A DNA stretch of 64,000 nucleotides, taken from positions 21,665,001 through 21,729,000 of the forward strand of contig NC_135364.1 of assembly GCF_051622035.1 (NCBI RefSeq). Direction: 5' to 3'. Shown piece after piece: positions 34,858 to 48,787 of this stretch; positions within the stretch are counted from its first letter, which is position 1, and every line of letters begins with the position of its first letter. A program made the translations under genes and the position numbers. Under the pieces are notes generated by a model. The model had not been told where the DNA came from and did not search any database. It was given only the letters and a program-made list of their open reading frames with translations. The DNA is from Arctopsyche grandis. Lineage: Eukaryota; Arthropoda; Insecta; Trichoptera; Hydropsychidae.

Positions 34858-37408
34858 CAGCGGTTTTTAAACTTTATGCTACTACGCCTCCCTAAAAAAA
34901 AATTTTTTTTGCCGCGCCTCCCCACCTTTTATTTTTTAATAGATATAATAATATAGACACGCTTTAAATAATAAACCTTTATTTAAAAAAAAATACTTAA
35001 CCCTACAATAGACAGAAGATTAAAAAGGTTTTGCTATAACATAAATTTATACAAACACGTATATTTATTTTTATAATAAACTACATTTAACACATCAAAT
35101 TAATGCGACGGATGTTGTTGTTTTTTGGCACAAAGTTTATCAAATCTTGGGGGCAATATGGAGAGTGCCACTCGTAACTCCTTTTCGACTATTAACCTGG
35201 CTCGATATTTGGTTTTCATTGCAGCTAATGCCGAAAAGCCCGTTTCACATAATTAAGATGTTACAAACGGTAGAAGCACTTGCATTGCTTTGCAATACAA
35301 AGATTCATACTCTCCACTAAGATTCATCCAAAATTTAATTATGGTTTCATTTTGAAACTTTTGTGTTAGTGAGCTATCGCATGAAAATTCTATCAATTTT
35401 TCATTTTCGATGGTTGTCAGCTCGAATTCGTCTTCTTCGTTGTAATTAAATGGATTCTGTATCCACAAAAACTTTGAGAAATCAAGGTCTTTGAAATAAT
35501 TGGAAAAATGCAGCACTAAACCATCCAAGTGGTCAATAAAAAGATTTTTACTTGCTTCAATATTGGCTGTGGCCCAGAAATCTTTGGAAAGTGAAAACAT
35601 ATCCAACTCATTCTTTTGTAAATTTGATTTCCATAACTTCAACTTTTTAATGAAAGCTTTTACTTTGTCTTTTTGAACAAATGGATGTATTTGTGATCCC
35701 TGCATTGATTTATTTAAACCGCTCAATTTTTCAAAAATTTCAACCAAATAGGCAAGTTTAACAATAAAATTGTCGTTCATCCACAAATGTGCCTCTTCAT
35801 GTTGGTTTTCTTCGAGAAAGGTTGCTATTTCTTCTTTGAGTTCAAACACCCTTTGAATCATTTTTGCACGAGATATAACTTCACAATAATACAAAATTGA
35901 GGTATAATTAGCTTCCATATCAGCACACAGCTTTGCGAACAGCCTTGCTCTCAAAGGACTGTTCTTAATGTAGTTTATAATTTTTATAACTTTTGTAAAA
36001 ATGCTGTTCAATTCCTCGCTCATATTTTTTGACACTAGAGCTGCTCTGTGAAGCATACAGTGCGTTCAGATAGCATGTGGTGCTTTCTTTTTGACCAATG
36101 CTTGAAGACCTGCTTTGTGTCCGGACATTGAGTGAGCTCCGTCGGTACACAGTCCAACGCAATTATTCCACTTTATGTCGTTTTCTTCAAAAAAACTGTC
36201 TATTATATTAAAAATTTCAATGGATGTGGTCTTCCCAAGAATGGGTTTGCAAAATAATATATCTTCTAATATATTATTATCCGCGACATATCGAATATAT
36301 GCAATTAAATGGAGATCTTTAGCTATATCAGTTGCCTCATCTACTTGTATTGCGAATTTTGAAGTACAAAGACGAGAAACTAATTGATCGCAAATATCTT
36401 CAGATATATCATTGATTCTCCTTCCGACTGTATTATCAGCTAGTGGAATTTGTCACAACTGTTTTGTATACGATTCGCCGAACATTATTCGAACCATATC
36501 AACAGCTGCTGGTAAAAGTAGGGTTTCTCCTATTATATGTGCTTTCTCACATTTTGCGATTCGGTAAGAGACATGGTACGAAGCCAATAATGCGTTTGGT
36601 GTAACTGAAAGTATTTTTTTGAACGTTTGCTTCTGAATATTTATCTCATCCAATTTTCTTTGAAAAAATTCTATGGGCTTTTCAACGTTATGGGCTATTC
36701 AGAATGTAGAGTTTCTAGGTGCCGTTTTAATTTGACTGGTCTCATAATATCTGAAGCCAAAACTTTCGAACACAACAAACACATTGGTTTTTCCAAACCT
36801 ATAATAACACTTTTATCTATAATAACACTTTAAGCTTTATCTCCTTGTCCTTTTTTGATTTTATTTCCACTTGTATAAGCATCAGTACCTTCATTATTGT
36901 CGACTTTTCTCTTGTAATCACTCAAAAATTTATCCATTCGGCTAAAAAATATTTTATTGATATAATTTAAACAAATAATAATGAAATGTAATTATAAAAA
37001 TATACTAACTATTATTTTCAGAAAGAAATCACGATAAAAACAATATCACATCCCGACAAAACGCTTCAGTTGACACTTCAGCCGCGAGTGACTTTTAAAT
37101 TTGAGGTTATTGTTTCATGCAACTAGCGGTCGTTTTGTGCATTAACGAAAAAGAGCGTTTGCAAAGGCGCGATTTTTAAAATCTTCCTCTCCGGATATTT
37201 TTTTATAGGAATTAAATGTAGATATAAAAATGAAAGAAAAATAAAAATAAACATTCATGCATTGAATTTTTACTGTTAAGCTACGATATGAAATTTATTT
37301 GTAGATATTATGGATTGAAAATTATTTTTTTATAAAAGTTTTGGCGCCTCCCCTGGCAATAGTCCGCGCCTCCCCAGGGAGGCGCGCCTCCCAGTTTGGA
37401 AACCGCTG
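34858..37408 (-). mobile_element. hAT transposon with decayed transposase (ZBED5/SCAND3-like)
   Basis: A 2551-bp element with terminal inverted repeats CAGCGGTTTTTAAACT (left) and CAGCGGTTTCCAAACT (right, read inward). It is flanked by a perfect 8-bp duplication CCTTAAGT (34850-34857 and 37409-37416). An 8-bp duplication and this terminal type are diagnostic of hAT elements. The subterminal DNA contains GCGCCTCCCC-type repeats at both ends. The transposase reads on the minus strand and is broken. Confidence 0.93.
35100..36937 (-). pseudogene. hAT transposase remnant
   Basis: It starts at an ATG (36935-36937). A stop follows after about 35 codons, then a BED-type zinc finger segment (CLLCSKVLASDIMRP then HLETLH). 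Further pieces in shifted frames follow, including KILSVTPNALLASYHVSY (near 36600) and HCMLHRAALVSKNMSEELN (near 36050). The long open segment 35253-36056 ends in TAA where the family has a tyrosine before LCE. The family's C-terminal segment GFSALAAMKTKYRARL then continues in the same frame to 35100. These pieces match the ZBED5/SCAND3-like hAT proteins as remembered. With several disruptions it is not functional. Confidence 0.88.
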
Positions 37409-37505
37409 CCTTAAGTGCTAACCCAACCTAACCCAACCTAACCTAACCTTCACCGGTGCAAAGTATTCAACAATACACCTTACGTGCTACCCCAACCTAA
37501 CCTTA
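37409..37505 (-). repeat. Telomere-like satellite, inverted, after the hAT element
   Basis: Continuation of the unit interrupted by the hAT element. It starts with the second CCTTAAGT copy and contains CTAACCCAACCTAACC and GGTGCAAAGTATTCAAC. Confidence 0.85.
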
Positions 37506-38205
37506 CTTAAATTGTGCATCAATTAAAAAAAAATGTGCATTTATTAAATTAAAATGTGCATTATTTAAATTAAAATGTGCATTAATTAAATAAAAATGTG
37601 CATTATTTAAATTAAAATGTGCATTATTTAATTTGGCATATGCATTATTTTAATGAATATGTGCATTATTTAAATTATATTGTGCATCAATTAAATTCAA
37701 ATGTGCATTACTTAAATTAAAATGTGCATTTTTTAATATAGCATGTGCATTAATGAAATTAAAATGTGCATTATTTTAATTAAAATGTGCATTATTTAAA
37801 TTAAAATGTGCATTATTTAATTTAGCATGTGCATTAATTAATTTAAAATGTACATTAATTAAATTAAAATGTGCATTATTTAAATTAAAATGTGCATTAT
37901 TTAAATTTAAATGTGCATTAATTAAATTAAAATGTGCATTATTTAATTTAGCATGTGCCATAATTAAATTAAAATGTGCATTTTTTAAATTAAAATGTGC
38001 ATTATTAAAATTAAAATGTGCATTAATTAAATTAAAATGTGCGTTATTTAAATTAAAAAGTGCATTATTTAAATTAAAATGTGCATTATTTAATTTGGCA
38101 TGTGCATTATTTTAATGAATATGTGCATTATTTAAATTAAATTGTGCATTTATTAAATTAAAATATGCATTTATTAAATTAAAATGTGCATTAATTAACA
38201 CTTTG
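37506..38205. repeat. 21-bp AT-rich tandem repeat
   Basis: About 33 copies of a 21-bp unit around TGTGCATTATTTAAATTAAA, with variants such as TTTGGCATG and TTTAGCATG at intervals. It is unrelated to the 85-bp satellite beside it. The asparagine-rich open frame on the minus strand (37776-37961) exists only because 21 is a multiple of 3 and the unit lacks stops in one frame. Confidence 0.92.
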
Positions 38206-38311
38206 TCGTCGGGTAAAGGAGATTACAGTCTTCAGTGAATTGTTGCTAAACGTCGGGTGCCTGTAATCTACGTTTTGAAATCGTGCTCGCCGATCGTGAT
38301 TTTCGTGAACC

Positions 38312-38705
38312 AGGGGTAACCAACATTTTTTTTTTAATTTTTTAAATCGTCTATATAATTGCAAAATTTAAAATATAATGATTTTTGGACAGGGTGACCA
38401 ACCTTTTTTTATACAAAAAAATTTTTTAAGAGAAAAAATATTCCTATCGTCTTTATTATGTAAATGATTACAAAAATTATAACATAATAATTTTTGGACA
38501 GGGTGACCACTCTTTTTTTTTACAAAAAAAATTTTAAAGAGAAAAAATATTCCCATCGTCTTTATTATATAAATGATAACAAAATTTCAAACATAAATTT
38601 TTGGAAAGGGTGTCCAACCTTTTATTTGACAAAGAAATTTTTAAAGAGCAAAAATCAAAAAATATTCCCATCGTATTTATTATATAAATGGTTGCAAAAT
38701 TTATT
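38312..38705. repeat. ~108-bp tandem repeat
   Basis: Three to four diverged copies of a unit with TTTTTGGACAGGGTGACCA, a T run, an A run, ATATTCCCATCGTCTTTATTAT and ATAAATG. The motif recurs at 38382, 38491 and 38598 (spacings 109 and 107 bp). A more diverged copy precedes them, at about 38312. No coding content is seen. Confidence 0.8.
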
Positions 38706-38715
38706 ATATAACATA

Positions 38716-40483
38716 CACAAAACTCGCTAACCTCACCAAACCTAACCCAACCATACCTAACCATCACCGGAATCAAGGAATTAGACATTGCAAAATATAC
38801 ACAAAACGTGCTAACCACACAAATCCAAACCCAACCATACCTATCCATCACCGGAATCAAAGAATTCGCTATTGCAAAATATACACGAATGTTAACCTTA
38901 CCAAACCTAACCCAACCTAACCTAACCGTCACCGGATTCAAAGAATTCGACATTGCAAGATATTCACAAAACGTTCTAACCTCACCGACCTAACCCAACC
39001 TAACCTAACCATCACCGGATTCAAAGAATTCGACATTGCAAGATACACACAAAACCTAACCCAAACTAACCTAACCATCACCGGATTCAACGAATTCGAC
39101 ATTGCAAGATATTCACAAAACGTCCTAACCTCACCAACCTAACCCAACCTTACCTAACCATCACCGGAATCAAGGAATTAGACATTGCAAAATATACACA
39201 AAACGTGCTAACCACACAAATCCAAACCCAACCATACCTATCCATCACCGGAATCAAAGAATTCGCTATTGCAAAATATACACGAAACTTGCTAACCTTA
39301 CCAAACCTAGCCCAACCTAACCTAACCGTCACCGGATTCAAAGAATTCGACATTGATATTCACAAAACGTTCTAACCTCACCAACCTAACCTAACCATCA
39401 CCGGATTCAAAGAATTCGACATTGCAAGATACACACAAAACCTAACCCAAACTAACCTAACCATCACCGGATTCAACAAATTCGACATTGCAAGATATTC
39501 ACAAAACGTCCTAACCTCACCAACCTAACCCAACCTTACCTAACCATCACCGGATTCAAAGAATTCGACATTGCAAGATACACACAAAACGTGCTAACCT
39601 CACCAAACCTAACCCAACTTTACCTAACAATCACCGGATTCAAAGAATTCGACATTGCAAAATATACGCAAAACGTGCTAACCACACAAATCCAAACCCA
39701 ACCATACCTATCCATCACCGGAATCAAAGAATTCGCTATTGCAAAATATACACGAAACTTGCTAACCTTACCAAACCTAGCCCAACCTAACCTAACCGTC
39801 ACCGGATTCAAAGAATTCGACATTGATATTCACAAAACGTTCTAACCTCACCAACCTAACCTAACCATCACCGGATTCAAAGAATTCGACATTGCAAGAT
39901 ACACACAAAACCTAACCCAAACTAGCCTAACCATCACCGGATTCAACAAATTCGACATTGCAAGATATTCACAAAACGTCCTAACCTCACCAACCTAACC
40001 CAACCTTACCTAACCATCACCGGATTCAAAGAATTCGACATTGCAAGATACACACAAAACGTGCTAACCTCACCAAACCTAACCCAACTTTACCTAACAA
40101 TCACCGGATTCAAAGAATTCGACATTGCAAAATATACGCAAAACGTGCTAACCACACAAATCCAAACCCAACCATACCTATCCATCACCGGAATCAAAGA
40201 ATTCGCTATTGCAAAATATACACGAAACTTGCTAACCTTACCAAACCTAACCCAACCTAACCTAACCGTCACCGGATTCAAAGAATTCGACATTGCAAGA
40301 TACACACAAAAAGTGCTAACCTCACCAAACCTAACCTAACCTAACCTAACCATCACCGGATTCAAAGAATTCGACATTGCAAGATACACACAAAAAGTGC
40401 TAACCTCACCAAACCTAACCTAACCTAACCTAACCATCGCCGGATTCAAAGAATTCGGGATTGCAAAATATACACAAAACGTC
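38716..40483 (-). repeat. 85-bp telomere-like satellite, right array in opposite orientation
   Basis: About 21 units with CCTAACCCAACCTAACC on plus, the complement of the left array. The subfamily is marked by CACCGGATTCAAAGAATTC in place of the left array's CACCGAAATCAATGAATTC. A higher-order period of 470 bp is visible (for example 39591 and 40061). The units are more homogeneous than those in the left array. Confidence 0.94.
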
Positions 40484-40547
40484 CTTTTTTTTTCATGAGA
40501 GGGGAAAACCTTGCATAGGCCCCCCCGGCCCGAATTCCAGGGGGAGT

Positions 40548-40564
40548 GTGAGATTCTTACTCAC
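40548..40564 (-). promoter_or_regulatory. 3' UTR hairpin of the second R1-clade family
   Basis: On the minus strand it reads GTGAGTAAGAATCTCAC. It occupies the same relative place and has the same flanks (TTTTAGTG...CACACT) as GTGGGTAAAAATCCCAC in the first family. One stem pair differs by a compensatory change (G-C versus A-T). Confidence 0.65.
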
Positions 40565-40699
40565 TAAAAACCCCTCTCTCTTTCAGCTGCTGCCGGACCC
40601 GCACTTAAGCATTACCAGGCAGCAGCTGGCTTTGCGCAGTGCGCTCACACAGGAGACGGCAGAGACCCACCTCAGGTCGCGGTGCTCTTATCCTGAGTC

Positions 40700-41379
40700 C
40701 TACGACTCAAAAGCAGGCTCCTGGCGTCTCCTTTCCCTTTCGGACTGCAACTTCTTCCCGATCACGGAGGCAGCAAAGGCCTCCCAAGCCGACCAGCTCC
40801 CTCTGTCACGGAGCATGGAACCCATCACCATCCCCGTCCATAGCGTTTCCTCCCCGATCGCAGCTTTGAAGGCCTCTCTCGGGGCATCCCACGCAGGACA
40901 GTGAAGCAATGTATGCTCCGCGTCATCGTCAGCTGCCTCACAGTGGTGGCAGCTTGGTGTTGCTTCTTTCCCTATCTTGTGCAGATAGGTTCCGAAGCAA
41001 CCGTGTCCTGTCAACAACTGGGTGAGGTGATAGCTCAGGTCGCCGTGTGTCCTTCCGCACCATTGCTTCAGGTCACCGACGAGCCTTTGCGTCCACCTCC
41101 CCCCAGTAGCCGATTCCCACCGCTGCTGCCACTGTATCATGGTGGCATCCCTCGCTTCGCTTCTTTTCAACCCGCCGTGTGTCGTCTTTCGCTCAACCGC
41201 AAGCAGGTCCACAGGCGGTGTGCCAGCGAGCACCAGTACGGCATCTTCCGATACCGTGCGGTACGCCGAAACGACCCTCAGAGCGCTCCGTCTCTGCACT
41301 CCAGCCATTTTCCGCCTAGTGCGCTCCACTTTAAGGGAGTCACACCAGACGGGAGCTCCGTACAAGAGTGGATTGCTTA
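40700..41379 (-). pseudogene. R1-clade ORF2 C-terminal fragment
   Basis: An open frame from the truncation point to a stop at 40700. It begins at LLYGAPVW and contains RRSALRVVSAYRTVSE, LTGHGCFGTYLHKIG and the terminal CHHC...HTLLHC motif. Each of these aligns with the C-terminus of the intact ORF2, with many substitutions. Endonuclease and RT domains are absent. It is a dead-on-arrival 5' truncation. Confidence 0.9.
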
Positions 41380-41444
41380 ACCTAACCTTACCTAACCCAA
41401 CCTAACCATCACCGAAATCAAAGAATTCAACAATGCTAGATATA
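41380..41444 (-). repeat. Satellite remnant between two transposons
   Basis: Part of one inverted unit (CCTAACCCAACCTAACCATCACCGAAATC and on), ending in the TA target of the mariner element. Confidence 0.85.
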
Positions 41445-41585
41445 CAGTCCCATGACAGCGAATTACTAACACCATGCGGATTTTGCAAATTCTATGTTTA
41501 GAGCTATATATTGAAGAGTAGGTTCGTAAAATTAAAACAAAGATGTGTTTATAATGATTATACATAGTTTATTTACAATATTAAT

Positions 41586-42850
<1,265 letters not shown>

Positions 42851-43230
42851 CTAAAAAGGAAAGTGGTTTTTTTCACAAGCAATTTAAACAAATAATTAAG
42901 TCACATTTAAAAAATTTAAACACTTTAACTTACTTCAATGATATCGATAATATACAGGAAAGCAAAAATCTCTTCAAAACTAACTTTTCTCCCAGTGAAA
43001 GCACACGTCTACACCAAACGAATTTCAAAGCCAAACTGTGTATTTGCACTTGTTCGGTTTTTAAACTATTTGTATAAACACTACTCATCCTATCCTTCTC
43101 TAAATACATAGAATAGGATACAATGAATGGTCTACAAAAAAAACCAACCCAAAATGTTACTTAAGACGGCGCAGGTACACAAAATAGGGTAAATACGCGG
43201 GTGTTAGTAATTCGTTGTCATACGACTGTA

Positions 43231-43291
43231 TATCTAACGTGCTAACCTAACCCAACCTAACTTAACCATCACCGGAATCAAAGAATTAAAT
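43231..43291 (-). repeat. Last satellite remnant
   Basis: A partial inverted unit (CTAACGTGCTAACCTAACC to CACCGGAATCAAAGAATT). It marks the right edge of satellite DNA in this window. Confidence 0.85.
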
Positions 43292-43637
43292 ATACCAAAG
43301 AATTCAATTCTCGGCTATATTTCTTACTCCTGTATTTGTTTCATCAGCTTCTTGCTATTTCAAACACTTGTTTCCATACCACCTGATTTTTCAGACATTA
43401 GCCTCACTTAACCGTATAATTTTTTACACTTTTCCATAATAGTCAAGCTCTATGTAAATATATGTGTATTGACCATTTCTACCATCTAATCATCTACAAC
43501 TATAGTATTCACCATTTAATTTTGATAAATATGGATTTAGTATTGTTAAAATAAATATGGCACAACTAATAAAACAATCAATGTATTTGTTATTCTTTTT
43601 ATTTTTTTGTAAATAATTACTATAAATAGCTTAGATA
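43292..43637. other. AT-rich sequence between satellite and Tc1-like element 2
   Basis: About 346 bp of AT-rich DNA with no repeat structure, gene or RNA that could be recognised. Confidence 0.6.
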
Positions 43638-45209
43638 CCGTTGCGGTTTCGGAAACCGGAACACTAGTGATTTTACGATTTTTGGGCAATAAAAATATTG
43701 TCCCTTTAAGTGTGTGGTTTTTAACGATCGGGTCTTTTAAATATGATTGTTTTCTACGATTTGAGTTCAGTTTAGTGTGAGTTTTCGAGGTGTACGGATC
43801 GAAATCGTTGAAAATAAAAATACCATGCTTTGGCAAACTCTGGACATTCATTGCGATCAATTTTTCAACAAATGGGACGTTCTGTATCTACTATGTCAAG
43901 AATAATGAAAAAGAAAAAGGATTCTGAAACTTTTGCTCGTAAGAAGGGGACAACACCGAAAAGATGGACATCCGAGAAACAAGATCGCCTGATAACTCTA
44001 TTATTTTTACGGCAACGGTTCAAAACTGCTGTAGAAATAAGAAAAGAGAGCTCGGATCAATTTTCAATTGAAATTAGTGATGTAACCTTAAGAAAACGAC
44101 TCAGAGAAGCTGGACTGCACGCTCGGAAACCTGCGAAAAAACCATTACTTACGAAGAAAATTATGAAAAACTGATTAGAGTGGTCGAAATATCACGAAAA
44201 TTGGACGACATCGGATTGGCGACAAGTCATATTTTCTGATGAGTCGAAATTTAACCTCTTCAGCTCCGATGGTTTTCCGTATGTTCGAAGAAACGTTGGA
44301 GAAAGATTCGACCAAAAATGTACCATGACAGTGAAGCATTCCCCAAGCCACATGGTTTGGGGATGTTTTTCTTATTATGGAATTGGTCGAATACAGTTTG
44401 TGCAAGGTTCCATTAACGGAATAGCATATAAAAAAATTCTAGAAGAAAGTTTTATCCCATCAATGGAAAACCATCTTTCAAATTCTGATGATGTCATATT
44501 CCAAGATGACTCTGCCCCTTGTCATCGAGCTAAATTAGTGAGTATTAATTTTATTTAATGATATTGAATGTAATTAATATTTCGATCAAAAAACTGAAAT
44601 ATTTTTGTGACTTTTTTTTAGGTTCGGGTTTATTTGCAGGAATTGGGTGTAAAGACATTAACACGGCCTGGGAATAGTCCCGATTTAAACCCAATTGAAA
44701 ATTTATGGATGTCTATTAAATATAGGATTAGTAAAACAAATGTGTCTAGCCATCAATCATTAAAAGAGGACCATTGAAAAAGTATGGTATGAAGACTTCC
44801 CCATCGACATTTTAAGAAACTTAATAGATTCTATGCCTAACCGTATAAAAGCCTTCATAAAATTAAAAGGAGCCGCAACAAAATATTAATTAAGTTTTTA
44901 TAATTTGTAAATAATACCATGTGACTAATAAAATTAAAAGTTTACTGTGTTTTTTCAATCAAAATTTCATTCAACTGTGGAGACTGCGTTTAGTCATAAA
45001 AAACGGCTCGGACTAAAATTCTCCCTACCTTTTTTTTGTTGTTTCTTTTCTTAACGATTGTCGTTAAAATAAAGCACTATGATATAATCTACCATTTTAA
45101 TGACTTTGGGTGTTTATTTTATTTAAGATCACTTTTTTTTATTTTATTTAAGAAATTTCACGCAAAATCATATTTTTCTATGGTGTTCCGGTTTCCGAAA
45201 CCGCGACTG
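43638..45209 (+). mobile_element. Tc1-like element 2, in the DIMT1 3' flank
   Basis: A 1572-bp element with terminal inverted repeats sharing GCGGTTTCGGAAACCGG and five more bases, flanked by TA on each side. The repeat itself contains the near-palindrome GGTTTCGGAAACC. The transposase reads on plus. The right end lies 39 bp from the DIMT1 stop codon. It is unrelated at the ends to Tc1/mariner 1. Confidence 0.93.
43830..44889 (+). pseudogene. Tc1-like 2 transposase, one nonsense and one frameshift, with a putative intron
   Basis: The homology starts at LANSGHSLRS (no ATG assignable upstream) and runs through RSVSTMSRIMKK. A TGA at 44173-44175 replaces what is normally an arginine codon before LEWSKYH. 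After that the frame is open: VIFSDESKF, MVWGCFSYYG and FQDDSAPCHRAKL. An 84-bp segment with GTGAGT at 44538 and TTTTTTTTAG at 44621 interrupts the protein, which resumes as VRVYLQELG. NSPDLNPIENLW gives a DD34E-type signature. A frameshift near 44765 precedes the C-terminus, which ends at TAA 44887-44889. Confidence 0.88.
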
Positions 45210-45248
45210 TATAATATAATATTAAATATACACATAAAAACACAAAAA

Positions 45249-46821
<1,573 letters not shown>

Positions 46822-47431
46822 TTTGGAGAGACAACACTTTCCTACTGCAAGGTTATGTTATGCTCACGCGTGTGACACTACTGACAGCTAATTTCAATCT
46901 AACAACTGAAACTACAACCAAAGCCTTTTTTTATTTTTCATTATTATTTTATTTTTCAGAATAAGTAATTCAAACTCAAAGCGATACTTATTGGTAATGT
47001 GGACGCAACAGAGCATTCAGTTTACACACTTACACTAACACAAACAAATACATGAATTTAATAGGGTCGCAAAGAATCGAAGTAAATAATTTTCTATAAT
47101 ACTGAAATTGTTTTATTTTATTTCCGACAGCTTCATATTTCAAATAATTAAAATATTTGGTCAAAATTAGTCTTTTCATTGATAAAGCTACTGACCACCG
47201 TGTTATATTTTTAACACTAAAAATTGCAATTTCTATGAAAACCAACCCTGGGTTTTCCCAAATGACTTAATGTAATTGTTTTTATCAAAGGGAGTGTCCT
47301 CCCAATTTATTATTTTGTTCAATATGGTTCGGTGATTATTACTAGACACCGTGCCTTTTCCAGGAATTGGGGCGGTTTAGCTCTATTTACAAAGCTAGAG
47401 TCCAAAAAAAAAACGTTCGGCGAATCTTTAA
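46822..47431. other. DIMT1 upstream region
   Basis: About 610 bp with no supported gene. The first 60 bp upstream of the DIMT1 ATG are moderately GC-rich (GCTCACGCGTGTGACACTAC). No TATA box at a sensible distance was seen. Short open frames here have no recognisable content. Confidence 0.6.
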
Positions 47432-48279
47432 AGGTCTGTTCATACCTAGTCAGCACGTACCGACTTCAGCAGGTATCCGGCCGTACGAAAAGTATTCTTT
47501 GATACATTTTGTATGGGTATATTCATACCAACCGTCACGTTTACGCCACGGCAGGTTTACAGCAGTACCCGACATTTCCTGTTCATACCTTACAGCAACA
47601 TCCGTCAACGTATCGTATCCGTTTTTGGCCATCGTGGAAATATACACGCGAATTACGTGCCTTGAGTCTGCCGCTTTGCTGTTTTGGACCAATTATCGAT
47701 AGTGACAGTTGACAGCTGTTCAATCTTTCGACATGGTTTTGGCGCAAATATTTAAAAAAAAAAATTTTTTACGGAAATATTTAAAAAAAAATTGTCCATC
47801 ATCCACAAGCTCCTTATACAGTGTCCAAAACTCTCCTTCGGTTTTTCTATTTTTTAACATGGGATGCAAATCAAAACGCCTCCGTGCTTTTTTATTGCCT
47901 TCTTGAGCTTCTTCTTTCAACAACAGCTTTACATAATTTTTATACATAATTTATATACGAAAGATTATACATAATTTTTCGTTCGATAAACGTCGAAACA
48001 TTTTTGCTGACTTGTATTCTGACGCGTAGCTACGAATGCACGTGTATGCATTCATATTGCAAGTACTCGACAATACGACGTAAGCAACATTGCGCCGTAT
48101 CGTCATGGCCTCTAATGTATAAGTAAGCCGATTTTGCCTTGCACTTGGCCAAATTGCTGTAAACGTGACGTGACCGCGACGTGTACGTAGATATGAATAG
48201 AAATGTAATAAAATGACATATTTGAAACGGAGTCGTGCAGTGCTGAAGCCGTGCAGTGCTGTTAAGTATGAACAGACCT
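47432..48279 (-). mobile_element. PIF/Harbinger element, deleted
   Basis: An 848-bp element with inverted ends AGGTCTGTTCATAC (left) and the same sequence read inward from the right end. It is flanked by TAA on both sides (47429-47431 and 48280-48282), which fits the 3-bp TWA duplication of PIF/Harbinger. A transposase N-terminal piece lies on the minus strand. The DDE domain is gone. Confidence 0.88.
47759..47947 (-). pseudogene. Harbinger transposase N-terminal fragment
   Basis: It starts at an ATG (47945-47947) and includes FDLHPMLKNRKTEGEFWTLY then ELVDDGQFFFKYFRK. This matches the region preceding the nuclease in HARBI1-like proteins (HP-L-R-EGEF-TL---L--D--FF-YFRM). It loses homology immediately afterwards in an A/T run. 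Only the recognisable fragment is annotated. Confidence 0.75.
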
Positions 48280-48787
48280 TAACAATGCAATAAACAATAC
48301 TCGGCACCCTCTGGGTCCGTTTTTTTCAAGACGGCACCTAGTGCCAAGAGTGCCAAATATTCGCGATTTTCATGGAAAAAATTGTCTTTTGGGTGATCGC
48401 AATGTGCGTAATAGTCCAATTACCGTTCAATATATGTACAATAAACTGAGTACTGTCTCTCCCAAAACTGTTTGTAACACCTAGAGGCCATTAATTTAAC
48501 TGCCTTGTACTTGTTTGGTTCGTGTAAATATATATAATTGATGCTCGGTTGCGCCCACATAATCAATAGGTACCCTTAAATCTTATCTAATTATTTATGT
48601 TGTTTCAAAATAATTATTTATTTATTTAGTCTATACTATGTATTTTATAATTCGAAATTTCCCACATAAAGCGAAATAATATGTGATGTATTTAGTGCGG
48701 CGCTAGTGTAGTTTTTTGATTGACATTTGGTCCTGATGTCAGTGTGAGAAGGGGCGGAGGCTCTCCTGGCTTTCCTGTGGGGTTCAC
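48280..48787. other. Upstream region of the STPR-repeat gene
   Basis: About 508 bp of AT-rich DNA without a recognised gene. A GC-richer stretch (GAGAAGGGGCGGAGGCTCTCC, about 48747-48767) sits just before the predicted first ATG and could belong to a 5' UTR or promoter. Confidence 0.5.

Larger units (their letters stand above)
40484..41379 (-). mobile_element. 5'-truncated R1-clade element, second family
   Basis: The last 680 bp of an ORF2 plus a 3' UTR of about 215 bp ending in A9 (plus-strand T run at 40485-40493). It is related to, but clearly diverged from, the element at 1914. The left flank resumes satellite at ACGTTTTG and the right flank ends at GGTTAAG (minus strand). About 10 bp of the satellite unit is therefore missing at the site, and no duplication is seen. 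Confidence 0.88.

Noticed and set aside
37776-37961. Asparagine-rich protein (HFNLNNAHFN repeats)
   Set aside because: Product of the 21-bp repeat, which happens to lack stops in one frame.
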